The notes below the pieces were generated by a model that was given only the letters and a program-made list of their open reading frames with translations, searched no databases and was not told where the DNA came from. This document shows positions 8,933 to 17,180 of a stretch of 64,000 nucleotides of DNA, piece by piece. Numbering within the stretch: position 1 is the first letter of the stretch; each line of letters begins with the position of its first letter. Position numbers and translations under genes: made by a program. This stretch comes from JBCBKP01 sp038746265 (GTDB lineage Bacteria; Planctomycetota; Phycisphaerae; Phycisphaerales; UBA1924): contig JBCDKU010000002.1 of the NCBI GenBank assembly GCA_038746265.1, forward strand, positions 16,833 to 80,832. Direction: 5' to 3'.

Positions 8933-9469
8933 GTGCCCGAGATCCGCTCCAGCACCACCGACCCCGACGCGGCCCACCACGCCATCCGGGTCGATGCACG
9001 CCGCGGAAGCGTGATCGTCGAGCACGCCACGCCGCGCGATGTGGACGGCATCGCCGCGCTGCTGCAGGACTTTTCCGGCAAGGGCTTCGTGCTGTTCCGC
9101 CGCCCTTCAGAAGTCCGCGCGCACCTCGATAGCTTCGTCGTTGTCCGCGATACGGGAGGCTGGGTCACCGCGTGCGGCGCGTACGAGCGCGTCCTGCCCA
9201 CGCTGGGTGAGATCCGCTCGATCGCCGTCTCGGACTACGAGACGGGTCGCGGCGCGGGCCGCTACGTCGTCGAGCGCCTCATCGCCGAGGCCCGCATCGA
9301 CGGCTGCCGCCAGCTCGCATTGCTCACACGCATCCCGTCCTTCTTCGTCCGCTGCGGCTTCGAAGACCGCACCGTCGAGACGATGCCGACCGAGTTCATC
9401 CAGAAGGTCGTCCTCGACCGCGGCAGAAGCCTCGAGGGCCGAACGCCGATGCTGCTCGATCTTGACTGA
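8933..9469 (+). CDS. GNAT N-acetyltransferase, probable short-type N-acetylglutamate synthase
   Basis: This 178-residue single GNAT domain contains GEIRSIAVSDYETGRGAG (acetyl-CoA loop) and ends with a hydrophobic RIPSFFVRCGF segment. It resembles the short actinobacterial-type N-acetylglutamate synthases (Rv2747 class), which lack the kinase-like domain of classical ArgA. It sits 12 nt after argH with a GTG start, so the operon would supply the first pathway step. No argJ, argE or argD is in the window. Substrate assignment rests on context plus resemblance. Confidence 0.75.
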   Translation: MPEIRSSTTDPDAAHHAIRVDARRGSVIVEHATPRDVDGIAALLQDFSGKGFVLFRRPSEVRAHLDSFVVVRDTGGWVTACGAYERVLPTLGEIRSIAVSDYETGRGAGRYVVERLIAEARIDGCRQLALLTRIPSFFVRCGFEDRTVETMPTEFIQKVVLDRGRSLEGRTPMLLDLD

Positions 9470-9479
9470 CCGGTGCGGG

Positions 9480-10784
9480 TCAGGTCTCCGCATCGTGCGT
9501 CTCCGTGGCTGCTGCAGGCGGACCGTCGAGCATCACGGTGCTCTCGAACATCGCGGGAACGAGCGGAACAAAGCAGCCAGGTAGATGGGACGTGTTCCCC
9601 CAGTAGCTGCCGTGGAGCGACGCAACTCCGCGGAGCAGGAGCTGAGAGACAAACCCTGCTTCACCGGCTTGAGTCCAGTCACCGGAGCGTAATTCGGTCG
9701 CGGGAATGGGGCCCGGTTCTGACTTTCCATTCAGACTCGCTCGATCGCCATCGGCGAGATGGAAACGAGTCGAGATCGGATCGCCGTCGACCGAAACGTT
9801 GACCCACCGCCCGCTGATCTTGAGTGGATCGGTCCGGTCGCGAAAGTGGCTCGGCCAGAATACGTTCAGTGGTTCTTGCGGAAAACCGACACTCGCGAAC
9901 GATCGAACCCGTGTGAGTGCCCCCGGCGGCGTTGCCCTTTCGCGTGGGAAGATCGCGTCGGCACCAAGCACCGATCCAAAGCTGTAGCCGATCACATACA
10001 CGTTCTGCTCGGTACCTGAAGTCTGCTCTAAATGCTCAATAAGCGCGGCAATCGATCTGGTGTAATTCGTCGTGCTCTCGGCATTATTCATGTAGTCCAG
10101 CAGCACGAGCCAACCTTGCGTCGATTCCGCCAGCGCGCGGCGCCAAGTCTCAGGCAGGAATGGGAGCACGAATGAATTGATCACGACAAGAGCCGCGGCC
10201 GACCACGGGATCACGTATTCATGCCTTGGGATCCAGGACCAGAGATGATCAAAGTTTTCTGCGAAATGCGGAAGTGCTTCGAGGACCGTGATGGTCACCG
10301 CCAATACAAGCAGCAAAAAGTAGAGCACGAGCGACGACATCACCAGGCTCGCCCAGAAAACCGCCCAGGCCTTCCCCGTTCCGTGGGATCGGAACGAGAA
10401 CAGCTTCCTGAGCTTGGCAAAGGCAACAAGAAGTGTGAAGAGAACCCGGAGCAGCCGTGACCACGGCGGACGGCGAAGAGCCGACTCAACAGAGTCCTTC
10501 ACGTCCTGGACCACATAAACCACGAGCCTGCTCTGTGCTTCCCCGTTGAGTGATCGGATCACTTCTGCACAATCGGCGCGCCGCTTCGCTCCACTCGAAG
10601 GGTCCTCATCAAAGTCGATCGACCCAACGCTGCGCGATCGGAACTGGGCCATCCGGCCAAACTGATCGTCCGTCTTCGACTGTGTGTCGAAGACGCTGGC
10701 AAGTTTGGCGGAGATCCCAGCCGCTGACTGATCAATGCCGCACTGAGAAATACCGGGCAGAAAGATAAGCGTGAGTTGTTCCAT
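9480..10784 (-). CDS. Membrane-associated alpha/beta-hydrolase-like protein, hypothetical
   Basis: I do not recognise a named family. The start is placed at the ATG at 10784, preceded by GGAG; the frame extends 19 codons further upstream. The 434-residue product begins with a hydrophobic strand (LTLIFLPGI). It has two membrane segments at about residues 140-165 and 190-210, then a nucleophile-elbow-like VIGYSFGSVLG near residue 270 (GxSxG). This suggests a lipase or esterase-like fold. The gene is convergent with the arginine cluster. It is poorer in G+C than its flanks (62 of 120 bases in two lines counted, 9961-10080), which suggests recent acquisition. Confidence 0.6.
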   Translation of the reverse strand: MEQLTLIFLPGISQCGIDQSAAGISAKLASVFDTQSKTDDQFGRMAQFRSRSVGSIDFDEDPSSGAKRRADCAEVIRSLNGEAQSRLVVYVVQDVKDSVESALRRPPWSRLLRVLFTLLVAFAKLRKLFSFRSHGTGKAWAVFWASLVMSSLVLYFLLLVLAVTITVLEALPHFAENFDHLWSWIPRHEYVIPWSAAALVVINSFVLPFLPETWRRALAESTQGWLVLLDYMNNAESTTNYTRSIAALIEHLEQTSGTEQNVYVIGYSFGSVLGADAIFPRERATPPGALTRVRSFASVGFPQEPLNVFWPSHFRDRTDPLKISGRWVNVSVDGDPISTRFHLADGDRASLNGKSEPGPIPATELRSGDWTQAGEAGFVSQLLLRGVASLHGSYWGNTSHLPGCFVPLVPAMFESTVMLDGPPAAATETHDAET

Positions 10785-10871
10785 GAATAGTCTCCGCGCA
10801 GAGCGTAATCGGCTTTCTCGTCGCGGATGACATGACGACAACAGCCCACAGAGTTGCGCGAGCGGGGGCTA

Positions 10872-10877
10872 TATCAT
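10872..10877 (+). promoter_or_regulatory. -10-like box of msrB, 7 nt from the start
   Basis: TATCAT (within TATATCAT) ends 7 nt before the msrB ATG at 10885. The short gap holds no ribosome-binding site, which predicts a leaderless transcript. Confidence 0.5.
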
Positions 10878-10884
10878 CCCCGAA

Positions 10885-11298
10885 ATGACACAGAACGATC
10901 ACCGCCGCACCTTTACCGAATCAGAGCTCCGCGAGCGCCTCACGCCCGAGCAGTACCGCGTCACGCAGGAAGCCGGCACCGAGCGGCCCGGCACGGGCGA
11001 GTACAATGACCACTTCGAGCCCGGCAGCTACGCCTGCGTCGTCTGCGGCTATCCGCTCTTCCGCGCCGAGGACAAGTTCAACGCCCACTGCGGCTGGCCC
11101 AGCTTCCATTCCGAGAGCGACCCGGGCCACATCGAAGAGGTCGAGGACACCAGCCACGGCATGGTCCGCACCGAGGTCCGCTGCAAGCGCTGCCAGGCCC
11201 ACCTGGGCCACGTCTTTCCAGACGGCCCCCCGCCGACAGGGCTCCGTTACTGCATCAACTCCGCCTCGATCACCCACGTCCCGCCCAAGGACGACTGA
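10885..11298 (+). CDS. msrB: Peptide-methionine (R)-S-oxide reductase MsrB
   Basis: MsrB reduces methionine-R-sulfoxide in proteins and so repairs oxidative damage. The 137-residue protein has the complete family pattern: RVTQEAGTERPGTGEY, zinc ligands in CVVCG and CKRCQ, the HCGWPSF substrate loop, and the catalytic cysteine in RYCINSASI. No signal peptide is visible, so it should be cytoplasmic. It is a single gene with its own start-proximal promoter box. A 10-bp inverted repeat begins right after its stop. Confidence 0.96.
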   Translation: MTQNDHRRTFTESELRERLTPEQYRVTQEAGTERPGTGEYNDHFEPGSYACVVCGYPLFRAEDKFNAHCGWPSFHSESDPGHIEEVEDTSHGMVRTEVRCKRCQAHLGHVFPDGPPPTGLRYCINSASITHVPPKDD

Positions 11299-11351
11299 CC
11301 CCGCCCGCCCGGTTTCTGGACCCGTCTGCTACACTCGCGACGCGGGCGGGG
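11299..11351 (+). repeat. 10-bp inverted repeat between msrB and the sigma factor
   Basis: CCCCGCCCGC (11299-11308) is repeated as GCGGGCGGGG (11342-11351) with a 33-nt loop. The left arm starts immediately after the msrB stop. The loop holds TACACT (11330-11335), a possible -10 box for the sigma-factor gene. It could be a terminator without a T tract or a leader structure. Confidence 0.5.
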
Positions 11352-11399
11352 ACACGTCTCCACGCCGACGGACGGGCTTCAGGGGAACGAGTCGGATGT

Positions 11400-12047
11400 A
11401 TGCCTGAGTCACCCTCGACAGGATCGAGCAACCTGGATCTGGTTAACCGCGCCGTCAACGGCGACGAGGAAGCCCTGTGCGATCTCCTCCGCGAGGTCGG
11501 GCCCCAAGTCAAGGAACGCCTCAAGGCCAAAATCGGCCAGCAGTGGAAGTCCGCCCTCGATGAGGACGACGTGATGCAGGTCACGTACCTCGAGGCCTTT
11601 CTGCTCATCCACAACTTCCAGCCCCGCGGCGAGAACTCCTTCCTCGCGTGGCTCAGCCAGGTCGCCGAGAACAACCTCCGCGACGCCCTCCGCGGGCTCC
11701 AGGCAGCCAAACGCCCCAACCCCAAGAACCGCGTCCAGCCCAAGCCCGGCGCGTCCGACTCCTTTGTGGCGCTCGTCGAGCTGCTCGGCACGACCGAAGC
11801 CACGCCGAGCCGCGCCGCCGCCGCGAGCGAAGCCGTCCAGTTCATCGAATCCGCGCTCGCGACGCTCCCGCCGGACTACGAGCGCGTCGTCCGCCTCTAC
11901 GACCTCGAGGGCCTCAGCGCCACCGAGGTCGGCGCCCGCCTCGGCCGCTCCACCGGCGCGATCTACATGCTCCGCGCCAGCGCCCACGAGCGCCTCAAGA
12001 CCTCGCTCGGCCGCGAGTCCAAGTTCTTCTCCAACCCCGGCCGCTGA
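11400..12047 (+). CDS. ECF-type RNA polymerase sigma factor
   Basis: The 215-residue protein has a sigma-2 region (DEDDVMQVTYLEAFL; FLAWLSQVAENNLRDALR) and a sigma-4 helix-turn-helix (LPPDYERVVRLYDLEGLSA, then GRSTGAIYMLRASAHERL). They are joined by a Pro/Lys-rich linker of about 50 residues. It would direct RNA polymerase to a specific regulon. A membrane Ser/Thr kinase gene begins 60 nt downstream on the same strand. This pairing is recurrent in planctomycetes, where the kinase is suspected to control the sigma factor. No anti-sigma factor is visible. Confidence 0.9.
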   Translation: MPESPSTGSSNLDLVNRAVNGDEEALCDLLREVGPQVKERLKAKIGQQWKSALDEDDVMQVTYLEAFLLIHNFQPRGENSFLAWLSQVAENNLRDALRGLQAAKRPNPKNRVQPKPGASDSFVALVELLGTTEATPSRAAAASEAVQFIESALATLPPDYERVVRLYDLEGLSATEVGARLGRSTGAIYMLRASAHERLKTSLGRESKFFSNPGR

Positions 12048-12093
12048 ACGCTCCGATAACCACGACGCGCCGCGTGACCGCGCCCGCGCGTGG

Positions 12094-12099
12094 TACGCT
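12094..12099 (+). promoter_or_regulatory. -10-like box of the Ser/Thr kinase gene, 8 nt from the start
   Basis: TACGCT ends 8 nt before the ATG at 12108. It supports that ATG over an upstream in-frame GTG at 12090, and suggests the kinase can be transcribed separately from the sigma factor. Confidence 0.45.
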
Positions 12100-12107
12100 G
12101 CCCGGGC

Positions 12108-13484
12108 ATGACCGACGAGTTCGGCCCAATCGACCCGCCGACCGGCGACCTCTTCGAGGAGGGCGTCGATGCCGACATCGATCTCGATGACGACGACGAG
12201 CCGAAAACCGCCGCGTTCCAAGCCGACATCCCGACCCCGCCCGAGACCCGCGTCGAGCCCCCGCCACAGCGCCCCGGCGGTGAGTTCGACCTCATCGAAG
12301 CCGCCCGCCTCCAGGCGCGGCACCGCTCCGCGCCGTCCATGGGCGGGCTCGGCGCCGCGACCATCCCCGGGTACCAGATCCTCCGCGAGCTGCACCGAGG
12401 CGGCCAGGGCGTGGTCTACCTCGCCACGCAGGAAGGCACGCAGCGCACAGTCGCCGTCAAGGTCATGCGCGAGGGACCCTTCGCGGGCCCGCACGACCGC
12501 GTCCGCTTCGAGCGCGAGATCCGTGTCCTCGCGCAGCTCAAGAATCCCAACATCGTCACCATCCACGACAGCGGGGCGGCGTCCGGCTGCTTCTTCTACG
12601 TCATGGACTACATCGCGGGCCTCGAACTCGACGAGTATGTCACGCAGAACCGCCTGAGCCATCGCCAGATCATCGAGCTGTTCACGATCATCTGCCAGGC
12701 GGTCAACGCCGCCCACCTGCGGGGGGTGATCCACCGCGACCTCAAGCCCTCGAACATCCGCGTTACGCCCGAGGGCGCGCCGCACGTTCTCGACTTCGGG
12801 CTCGCCAAGGTCTCCGAGAACACCGCGGCCGACCAGTCGCTGCCCACGCAGATGACGATGTCGGGCCAGTTCGTCGGATCGCTCCCGTGGTCGAGCCCGG
12901 AGCAGGCGCGGGGCGAGGCGTCCAAGATCGATGTCCGCACCGACGTCTACGCGCTGGGCGTGATGCTCTATCAGATGCTCACGGGCGAGTTCCCGTACCC
13001 CGTCGAGGGCGCGATGCGCGAGGTGATGGACCACATCACCTCGACCAGCCCGCAGACGCCGCGCAAGCGAGACAAGTCCATCCCGCGTGAGCTCGAGCTC
13101 GTCACGCTCAAGGCGCTCTCCAAGCACCGCGACGACCGCTACCAGACCGCGGGCGAACTCGCCCGCGACCTCGAACGCTTCCTCGCGGGCGAGCCCGTCG
13201 AGGCCCGCCGCGACAGCCGCTACGTCGTCCGCAAGCTCATCAAGCAAGCGTGGCCGATCGTCACGGCGCTGCTCGTGTTGCTCATTGTGTCGCTGGTGGG
13301 GCTCATCATCGTCTCGGTCCAACTCGCCGAGCGCGCACGAGAACGCCGCGCGTGGGAAGCCGAGCGCACCGAACTCCGCGAACGCCTCGATGATCTCGGT
13401 CGCGATCTCGATAACGCCATCGGCGACGCCGCCCGCTACCGCCGCCAGCTCCTCGACAACGGCATCACACCCCAGAGCCCTTAA
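12108..13484 (+). CDS. Membrane-anchored Ser/Thr protein kinase
   Basis: This 458-residue Hanks-type kinase has an acidic N-terminal region of about 85 residues. The kinase domain follows (about 87-340), with the glycine loop ELHRGGQGVVYLA, lysine in VAVKVM, catalytic IHRDLKPSN near 210, DFGLAK, and SPEQARGE at the P+1/APE region (SPE in place of APE). A single membrane helix lies at about 380-405 (TALLVLLIVSLVGLIIV), followed by a short charged coiled-coil tail. The kinase would face the cytoplasm with a small extracytoplasmic end. The companion ECF sigma factor is directly upstream. Confidence 0.93.
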   Translation: MTDEFGPIDPPTGDLFEEGVDADIDLDDDDEPKTAAFQADIPTPPETRVEPPPQRPGGEFDLIEAARLQARHRSAPSMGGLGAATIPGYQILRELHRGGQGVVYLATQEGTQRTVAVKVMREGPFAGPHDRVRFEREIRVLAQLKNPNIVTIHDSGAASGCFFYVMDYIAGLELDEYVTQNRLSHRQIIELFTIICQAVNAAHLRGVIHRDLKPSNIRVTPEGAPHVLDFGLAKVSENTAADQSLPTQMTMSGQFVGSLPWSSPEQARGEASKIDVRTDVYALGVMLYQMLTGEFPYPVEGAMREVMDHITSTSPQTPRKRDKSIPRELELVTLKALSKHRDDRYQTAGELARDLERFLAGEPVEARRDSRYVVRKLIKQAWPIVTALLVLLIVSLVGLIIVSVQLAERARERRAWEAERTELRERLDDLGRDLDNAIGDAARYRRQLLDNGITPQSP

Positions 13485-13500
13485 CCACGAAAGCCCGTGA

Positions 13501-13530
13501 CAAAACGAGCCCCTCGCGCAAGCGAGGGGT
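13501..13530 (+). repeat. REP-like palindrome (ACGAG head, GCAA loop)
   Basis: AAAACGAG is followed by an 8-bp perfect stem CCCCTCGC/GCGAGGGG (13510-13517, 13522-13529) closed by the GNRA loop GCAA. It lies between the convergent kinase and HEXXH genes, so it may also end transcription. It is one of a family found at several intergenic places in this window. Confidence 0.8.
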
Positions 13531-13539
13531 CGGGTTGAC

Positions 13540-14049
13540 CTACTTCGTGTATTTCTCAAGCTCCGCCGGAAGACGCTTGATCCCGCGCCGCACCGCCTTC
13601 GCCACCGCGTACCGCATCGACCGATCCATCCGCTCCCGCACGCGGTCCGTCACCGCGATCCCCTCGGCCTCCATCGCCGCGAGCGCAAACTCCCACGCGC
13701 GGAGCTCCTCAAGACACCGGGGCTTGACCGCGCCCACGCCGATCGCGTGATGCCCGATCTCGTGCAGGAACACCGCCGCCGACATCGGCCCCTTGGGCCT
13801 GGGTGATTCGATCAGCCTCACCTCGCGCCCGTCGCGCGTCCGCGCGAGCATCGCGACGCCCGACATACTCGTGCGCCACTTGCGAACCCTCACGCCGTAG
13901 CGATCGAGCATCTCGCGCGTGACCCGCTCGTAGTTCGCCGCAGCGGGCCCATACGTCCGGGTCGAACGCGCACGCGGAGCAGCCCGCCGCGTCGGAGCCG
14001 GCTTGGGCTTGGGCTGCACCAAAGACCACAATGTCTCCGCCAGCTTCAC
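13540..14049 (-). CDS. HEXXH-containing putative metalloprotease
   Basis: I do not recognise a named family. The 169-residue basic protein has FLHEIGHHAIG at about residues 94-104, a classical HEXXH zinc-protease motif, with a downstream CLEELRAWEFA that could supply the third ligand (Glu). The N terminus is Pro/Arg-rich without a clear signal peptide. The GTG start overlaps the fmt stop, so it is translationally coupled to def-fmt. By context it might act on new proteins, but that is only an inference. A REP-like hairpin follows its stop on the other side. Confidence 0.7.
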   Translation of the reverse strand: MKLAETLWSLVQPKPKPAPTRRAAPRARSTRTYGPAAANYERVTREMLDRYGVRVRKWRTSMSGVAMLARTRDGREVRLIESPRPKGPMSAAVFLHEIGHHAIGVGAVKPRCLEELRAWEFALAAMEAEGIAVTDRVRERMDRSMRYAVAKAVRRGIKRLPAELEKYTK

Positions 14050-14996
14050 GATTCCGCTCGCTCGGGCACGGGCTGCACCGACACCACCGGATCGCCCTCA
14101 ACTAGCGCCCGCCCGTTCGCGAGGTCCCGCCACGCCATCATCTTCCCGCCGGCGGGCTGCGCCTCGAGGATCTTCAGCAAGCCCACGCCGCACGACACCA
14201 ACCCCTCGCCCGCGTCCACAAGCCGTCCCGGCTCGCCGCCGCGACCGATCTCGTCCTGCACACGCCCGAGCTTGAACGTCTGCCCCGCGTGCTCGACCGC
14301 GACACCGGGCCAGAGCGTCAGCCCGTGCACGCGCCAGCGGCACTCCTCCGCAGACCGACCGAAGTCGATCCACCCGGTCGCCTTCGACATCTTCGGCGCG
14401 ATCGTCACACGATCTTCTTCCTGTTTGGCCGCCTCGGTTTCACCCCGCTCATGCCGACCGAGCACATCGAGAACAAGCTCGGGCCCATCGCCCGCGAGCA
14501 GATCGTGCACCTCGCCCGCCGTCTGCAGCGGCTCGATCGCCCGCCGCGACTGCCCGAGCACCAGCCCCGCGTCCATCCGGTCGGCAAGCGTGATCACGCT
14601 GTTGCCCGTCTCGGTGTCGCCCGCCACGATCGCCGCGTTGATCGGCGCCGCCCCACGCCACCGCGGCAACAGCGACGCGTGCAGGTTGCACGCGAAAATC
14701 CCATCGAGCAACGCCTTTCCCAGCTTCTGCCCGAACGCGATCACCACCCACGCATCGGCGTCCAGCGCGCGCACAGACGCGATCATCTCGGGCTCGTTGA
14801 TGTTCTCGGGCTTGATCAGCGGCACGCTCGCCAACTGCTCCGCCGCCCACGCCCCGATCGGCGTCGGGCTCGTCTTGCCGCCCCGGCCCGACCGCCGGTC
14901 GGGCTGCGTCACGACACCGACTACCTCGTGCCGCTCCGCAAGCGCCTTGAGCGTCGGCAGCCCGAACTCGCCCGACCCCAGAAAGACGATCCTCAT
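14046..14996 (-). CDS. fmt: Methionyl-tRNA formyltransferase
   Basis: Fmt formylates initiator Met-tRNA using 10-formyl-tetrahydrofolate. The 316-residue protein has the formyltransferase core: RIVFLGSGEFGLPTL at the N terminus, NLHASLLPRWRGAAPI (the catalytic HxSLLP region), and a C-terminal OB-like domain (TFKLGRVQ). The ATG overlaps the def stop (ATGA), the common bacterial def-fmt pairing. Length is normal. Confidence 0.96.
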   Translation of the reverse strand: MRIVFLGSGEFGLPTLKALAERHEVVGVVTQPDRRSGRGGKTSPTPIGAWAAEQLASVPLIKPENINEPEMIASVRALDADAWVVIAFGQKLGKALLDGIFACNLHASLLPRWRGAAPINAAIVAGDTETGNSVITLADRMDAGLVLGQSRRAIEPLQTAGEVHDLLAGDGPELVLDVLGRHERGETEAAKQEEDRVTIAPKMSKATGWIDFGRSAEECRWRVHGLTLWPGVAVEHAGQTFKLGRVQDEIGRGGEPGRLVDAGEGLVSCGVGLLKILEAQPAGGKMMAWRDLANGRALVEGDPVVSVQPVPERAES

Positions 14997-15538
14997 CGCC
15001 GCATCTTCTCGAGGTTCTTCACCTGCGCCGCCGTCCGCTGCTTCGATTCGTCGGTCATCCGATCAAGGATCAGGACGCCATCGAGATGATCGATCTCGTG
15101 CTGGATGCACCGACCGAGCAGCCCCGTCGCCGTCAGCTCGAACGGCTCGCTCGCCGCGTTGAGCGCCTTCACGGTCACCGTCGGCTGCCGGAACACATCG
15201 CCCGTGATCCCGGGCAGCGAGAGGCACCCCTCGGCGTACCCCTCGACCTCGCCCGTCGCGCTCTCGATCGTCGGGTTGATGAACACCATGGGCCCGTCCG
15301 ACGCGACCGGCGGATCGTGGGCCGCGGTGTCCTCGGCCGGCACGTCGCACACAAAGATCCGCCACCCGAGCCCGACCTGGGGTCCGGCAAGCCCGATCCC
15401 CTGAGCACCCTTCATCAGCTTCAGCATCCGCTGCGCGACCGCCCGGACCTCTTCCGTCGGGTCGATCGGGTCGGCGACCCGCCGCAGGATCTCGGCCGGG
15501 TGGATCTGGATTCGCAGAGAAGCAGGATCGATCGTCAT
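14993..15538 (-). CDS. def: Peptide deformylase
   Basis: Def removes the formyl group from nascent proteins. The three family motifs are intact: GIGLAGPQVG (motif 1; Gly replaces the second Ala of GLAAxQ), EGCLSLPG with the metal-binding Cys, and QHEIDHLDG with the two histidines. I place the start at the ATG at 15538 (181 residues). The frame is open to 15829, but that would run over a promoter box and the divergent gene. Confidence 0.96.
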   Translation of the reverse strand: MTIDPASLRIQIHPAEILRRVADPIDPTEEVRAVAQRMLKLMKGAQGIGLAGPQVGLGWRIFVCDVPAEDTAAHDPPVASDGPMVFINPTIESATGEVEGYAEGCLSLPGITGDVFRQPTVTVKALNAASEPFELTATGLLGRCIQHEIDHLDGVLILDRMTDESKQRTAAQVKNLEKMRR

Positions 15539-15545
15539 ACACCCG

Positions 15546-15551
15546 ATGGTA
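15546..15551 (-). promoter_or_regulatory. -10-like box of def, 7 nt from the start
   Basis: On the minus strand TACCAT ends 7 nt before the def ATG at 15538. It supports that start and predicts a leaderless def-fmt transcript. Confidence 0.5.
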
Positions 15552-15674
15552 CGGCCGCCGCATCCGAACGATCCCCGGACTCGGATAGACACGCCGGAGT
15601 CGCGTAGACTCGTCGTCCCGGTGGGCGAACCCCCGGACCGACTTCGATCAAAGACCTCAAGAGGTACGCAGCGC

Positions 15675-17177
15675 GTGGCATTGTTCGGAAAGAACAAGGG
15701 TGGTTCCGGCTCGGATGAGTCCGGGAACGGCAAGGACGCGAGCGGCGAGCAGCAGCCCACCGGCGGCTTCAGCCCGGAGAAGGCCAAGACCTTCTTCCAG
15801 CACGCCAAGACCAACCACGACACCTCCAACTACCCCTACGCCATGCAGCTCTGGCTCAACGGCCTGGGCCACGACCCCTCCGACATGGACGCCCTCGACG
15901 GGTTCGTCCGCGCCGCCAACGCATACCTCACCGAAGGCGGCAAACGCTCCGAGAAGTCCTCGATCGCCAAGGGCCTGGGCGGCAAGGGCGCCGTCCTCAA
16001 GTACCAGAAGGCCTTGCTCGAGTGGGGCTTCAAGCGCGAGGACGCCGCGCTCTCGGTCGGCGTGGTCGAGGCCGCCGCCGATGTCGGCATCGAAGAAGTT
16101 GCGCAGAAGATCGGCATGTGGGCGATCGGCCGCGCCAGCGAAGAAAAGAAGCCACGCAAGGATCTGTTCGTCAAGCTGCTCGACGCGGGCGAGAAGGCCG
16201 GCGCCTTCAAAATGGCAGTCGAGGCCGGCGACCGCGCCCGCAAGGTCGATCCCTCCGACGGGAACCTCGACCGCCGCGTGAAGGAGATGATGGCCCAGGC
16301 CGCCATCGCCGGCGGCGGCTTCAGCGACACCAGCCAGGGCGGCTTCCGCAAGAACATCCGCGACGCCGAGAAGCAGACCCAGCTCGAGTCCGCCGACGCG
16401 ATCTCCAAGACCGAGGACGTCAAGGACCGCCTTGTCGCCGAGGCAGAGGAGATGTACGCCGCACGCCCGCAGGACATCCCGACCATCGAACGCCTCGGCC
16501 GCGTCCTCCTCGAGCGCGGCTCGATGGACGACATGAAGCGCGCCTACCGCGTCTTCGAGCAGGCGTTCAAGGAAACCGAGCAGTTCCGCTTCCGCCAGCG
16601 CGCGGGCGAGTCCAAGACCCGGCTCATGAAGCGCCAGATACAGCTCGCCAAGGTCAAGCTCCAGAAGAAGCCCGACCCCGCGCTCGAGAAGAAGATCGCC
16701 GCCGCCGAGCAGCAGCTCCGCGAGCACCAGACCACCGAGCTCGAGCTCATGGTCAAGAACTACCCGACCGACCTCCCCCTCAAGTTCGAGCTCGGCAAGA
16801 TGTACGCCAACGCCGAGCGCCACGAGGAAGCCATCCCGCTCTTCCAGATCGCCGAGGAAGACTCCAAGCACCGCCGCGGCGTGCTCAAGGCCAAAGCCGA
16901 GTCCTTCCTCGCCATCGGCGGCTTCGAAGAAGAGGCCGTCAGCAGCTTCCGCCAAGCCCTCGACGGAATCCCCGACGAGACCTCTGACACCGCCCTCGAG
17001 CTCAAGTACGGCCTCCTCTGCGCCCTCCACGACCGCGCCAAGACCGCCCGCGAGCTCGACGCCGCCACCGAAGCCGAGAAGCTCGCGAGCCAGATCTCGC
17101 TCAAGAAGTTCGGCTACAAGGACGTCAACGAACGCCGCGCCGAGCTCAAGGAGCTCATCGGCGAGCTGAAGGCGTAA
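15675..17177 (+). CDS. Tetratricopeptide-like repeat protein, hypothetical
   Basis: This 500-residue, lysine- and glutamate-rich protein has no signal peptide. After a Gly/Ser-rich N terminus it has TPR-like helical pairs (for example FFQHAKTNHDTSNYPYAMQL, and LPLKFELGKMYANAERHEEA near residue 370). A highly charged coiled-coil stretch lies at about 315-350. It probably acts as a cytoplasmic scaffold. The GTG at 15675 follows an AGAGG sequence and is preferred over an in-frame ATG at 15546, which overlaps the def promoter. The next gene, kdsB, begins 3 nt later. Confidence 0.75.
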   Translation: MALFGKNKGGSGSDESGNGKDASGEQQPTGGFSPEKAKTFFQHAKTNHDTSNYPYAMQLWLNGLGHDPSDMDALDGFVRAANAYLTEGGKRSEKSSIAKGLGGKGAVLKYQKALLEWGFKREDAALSVGVVEAAADVGIEEVAQKIGMWAIGRASEEKKPRKDLFVKLLDAGEKAGAFKMAVEAGDRARKVDPSDGNLDRRVKEMMAQAAIAGGGFSDTSQGGFRKNIRDAEKQTQLESADAISKTEDVKDRLVAEAEEMYAARPQDIPTIERLGRVLLERGSMDDMKRAYRVFEQAFKETEQFRFRQRAGESKTRLMKRQIQLAKVKLQKKPDPALEKKIAAAEQQLREHQTTELELMVKNYPTDLPLKFELGKMYANAERHEEAIPLFQIAEEDSKHRRGVLKAKAESFLAIGGFEEEAVSSFRQALDGIPDETSDTALELKYGLLCALHDRAKTARELDAATEAEKLASQISLKKFGYKDVNERRAELKELIGELKA

Positions 17178-17180
17178 GAC

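Noticed and set aside
11409..13559. Long minus-strand open frame opposite the sigma factor and kinase
   Set aside because: It is the mirror of two clear genes in third-position-rich DNA, with no recognisable motif.
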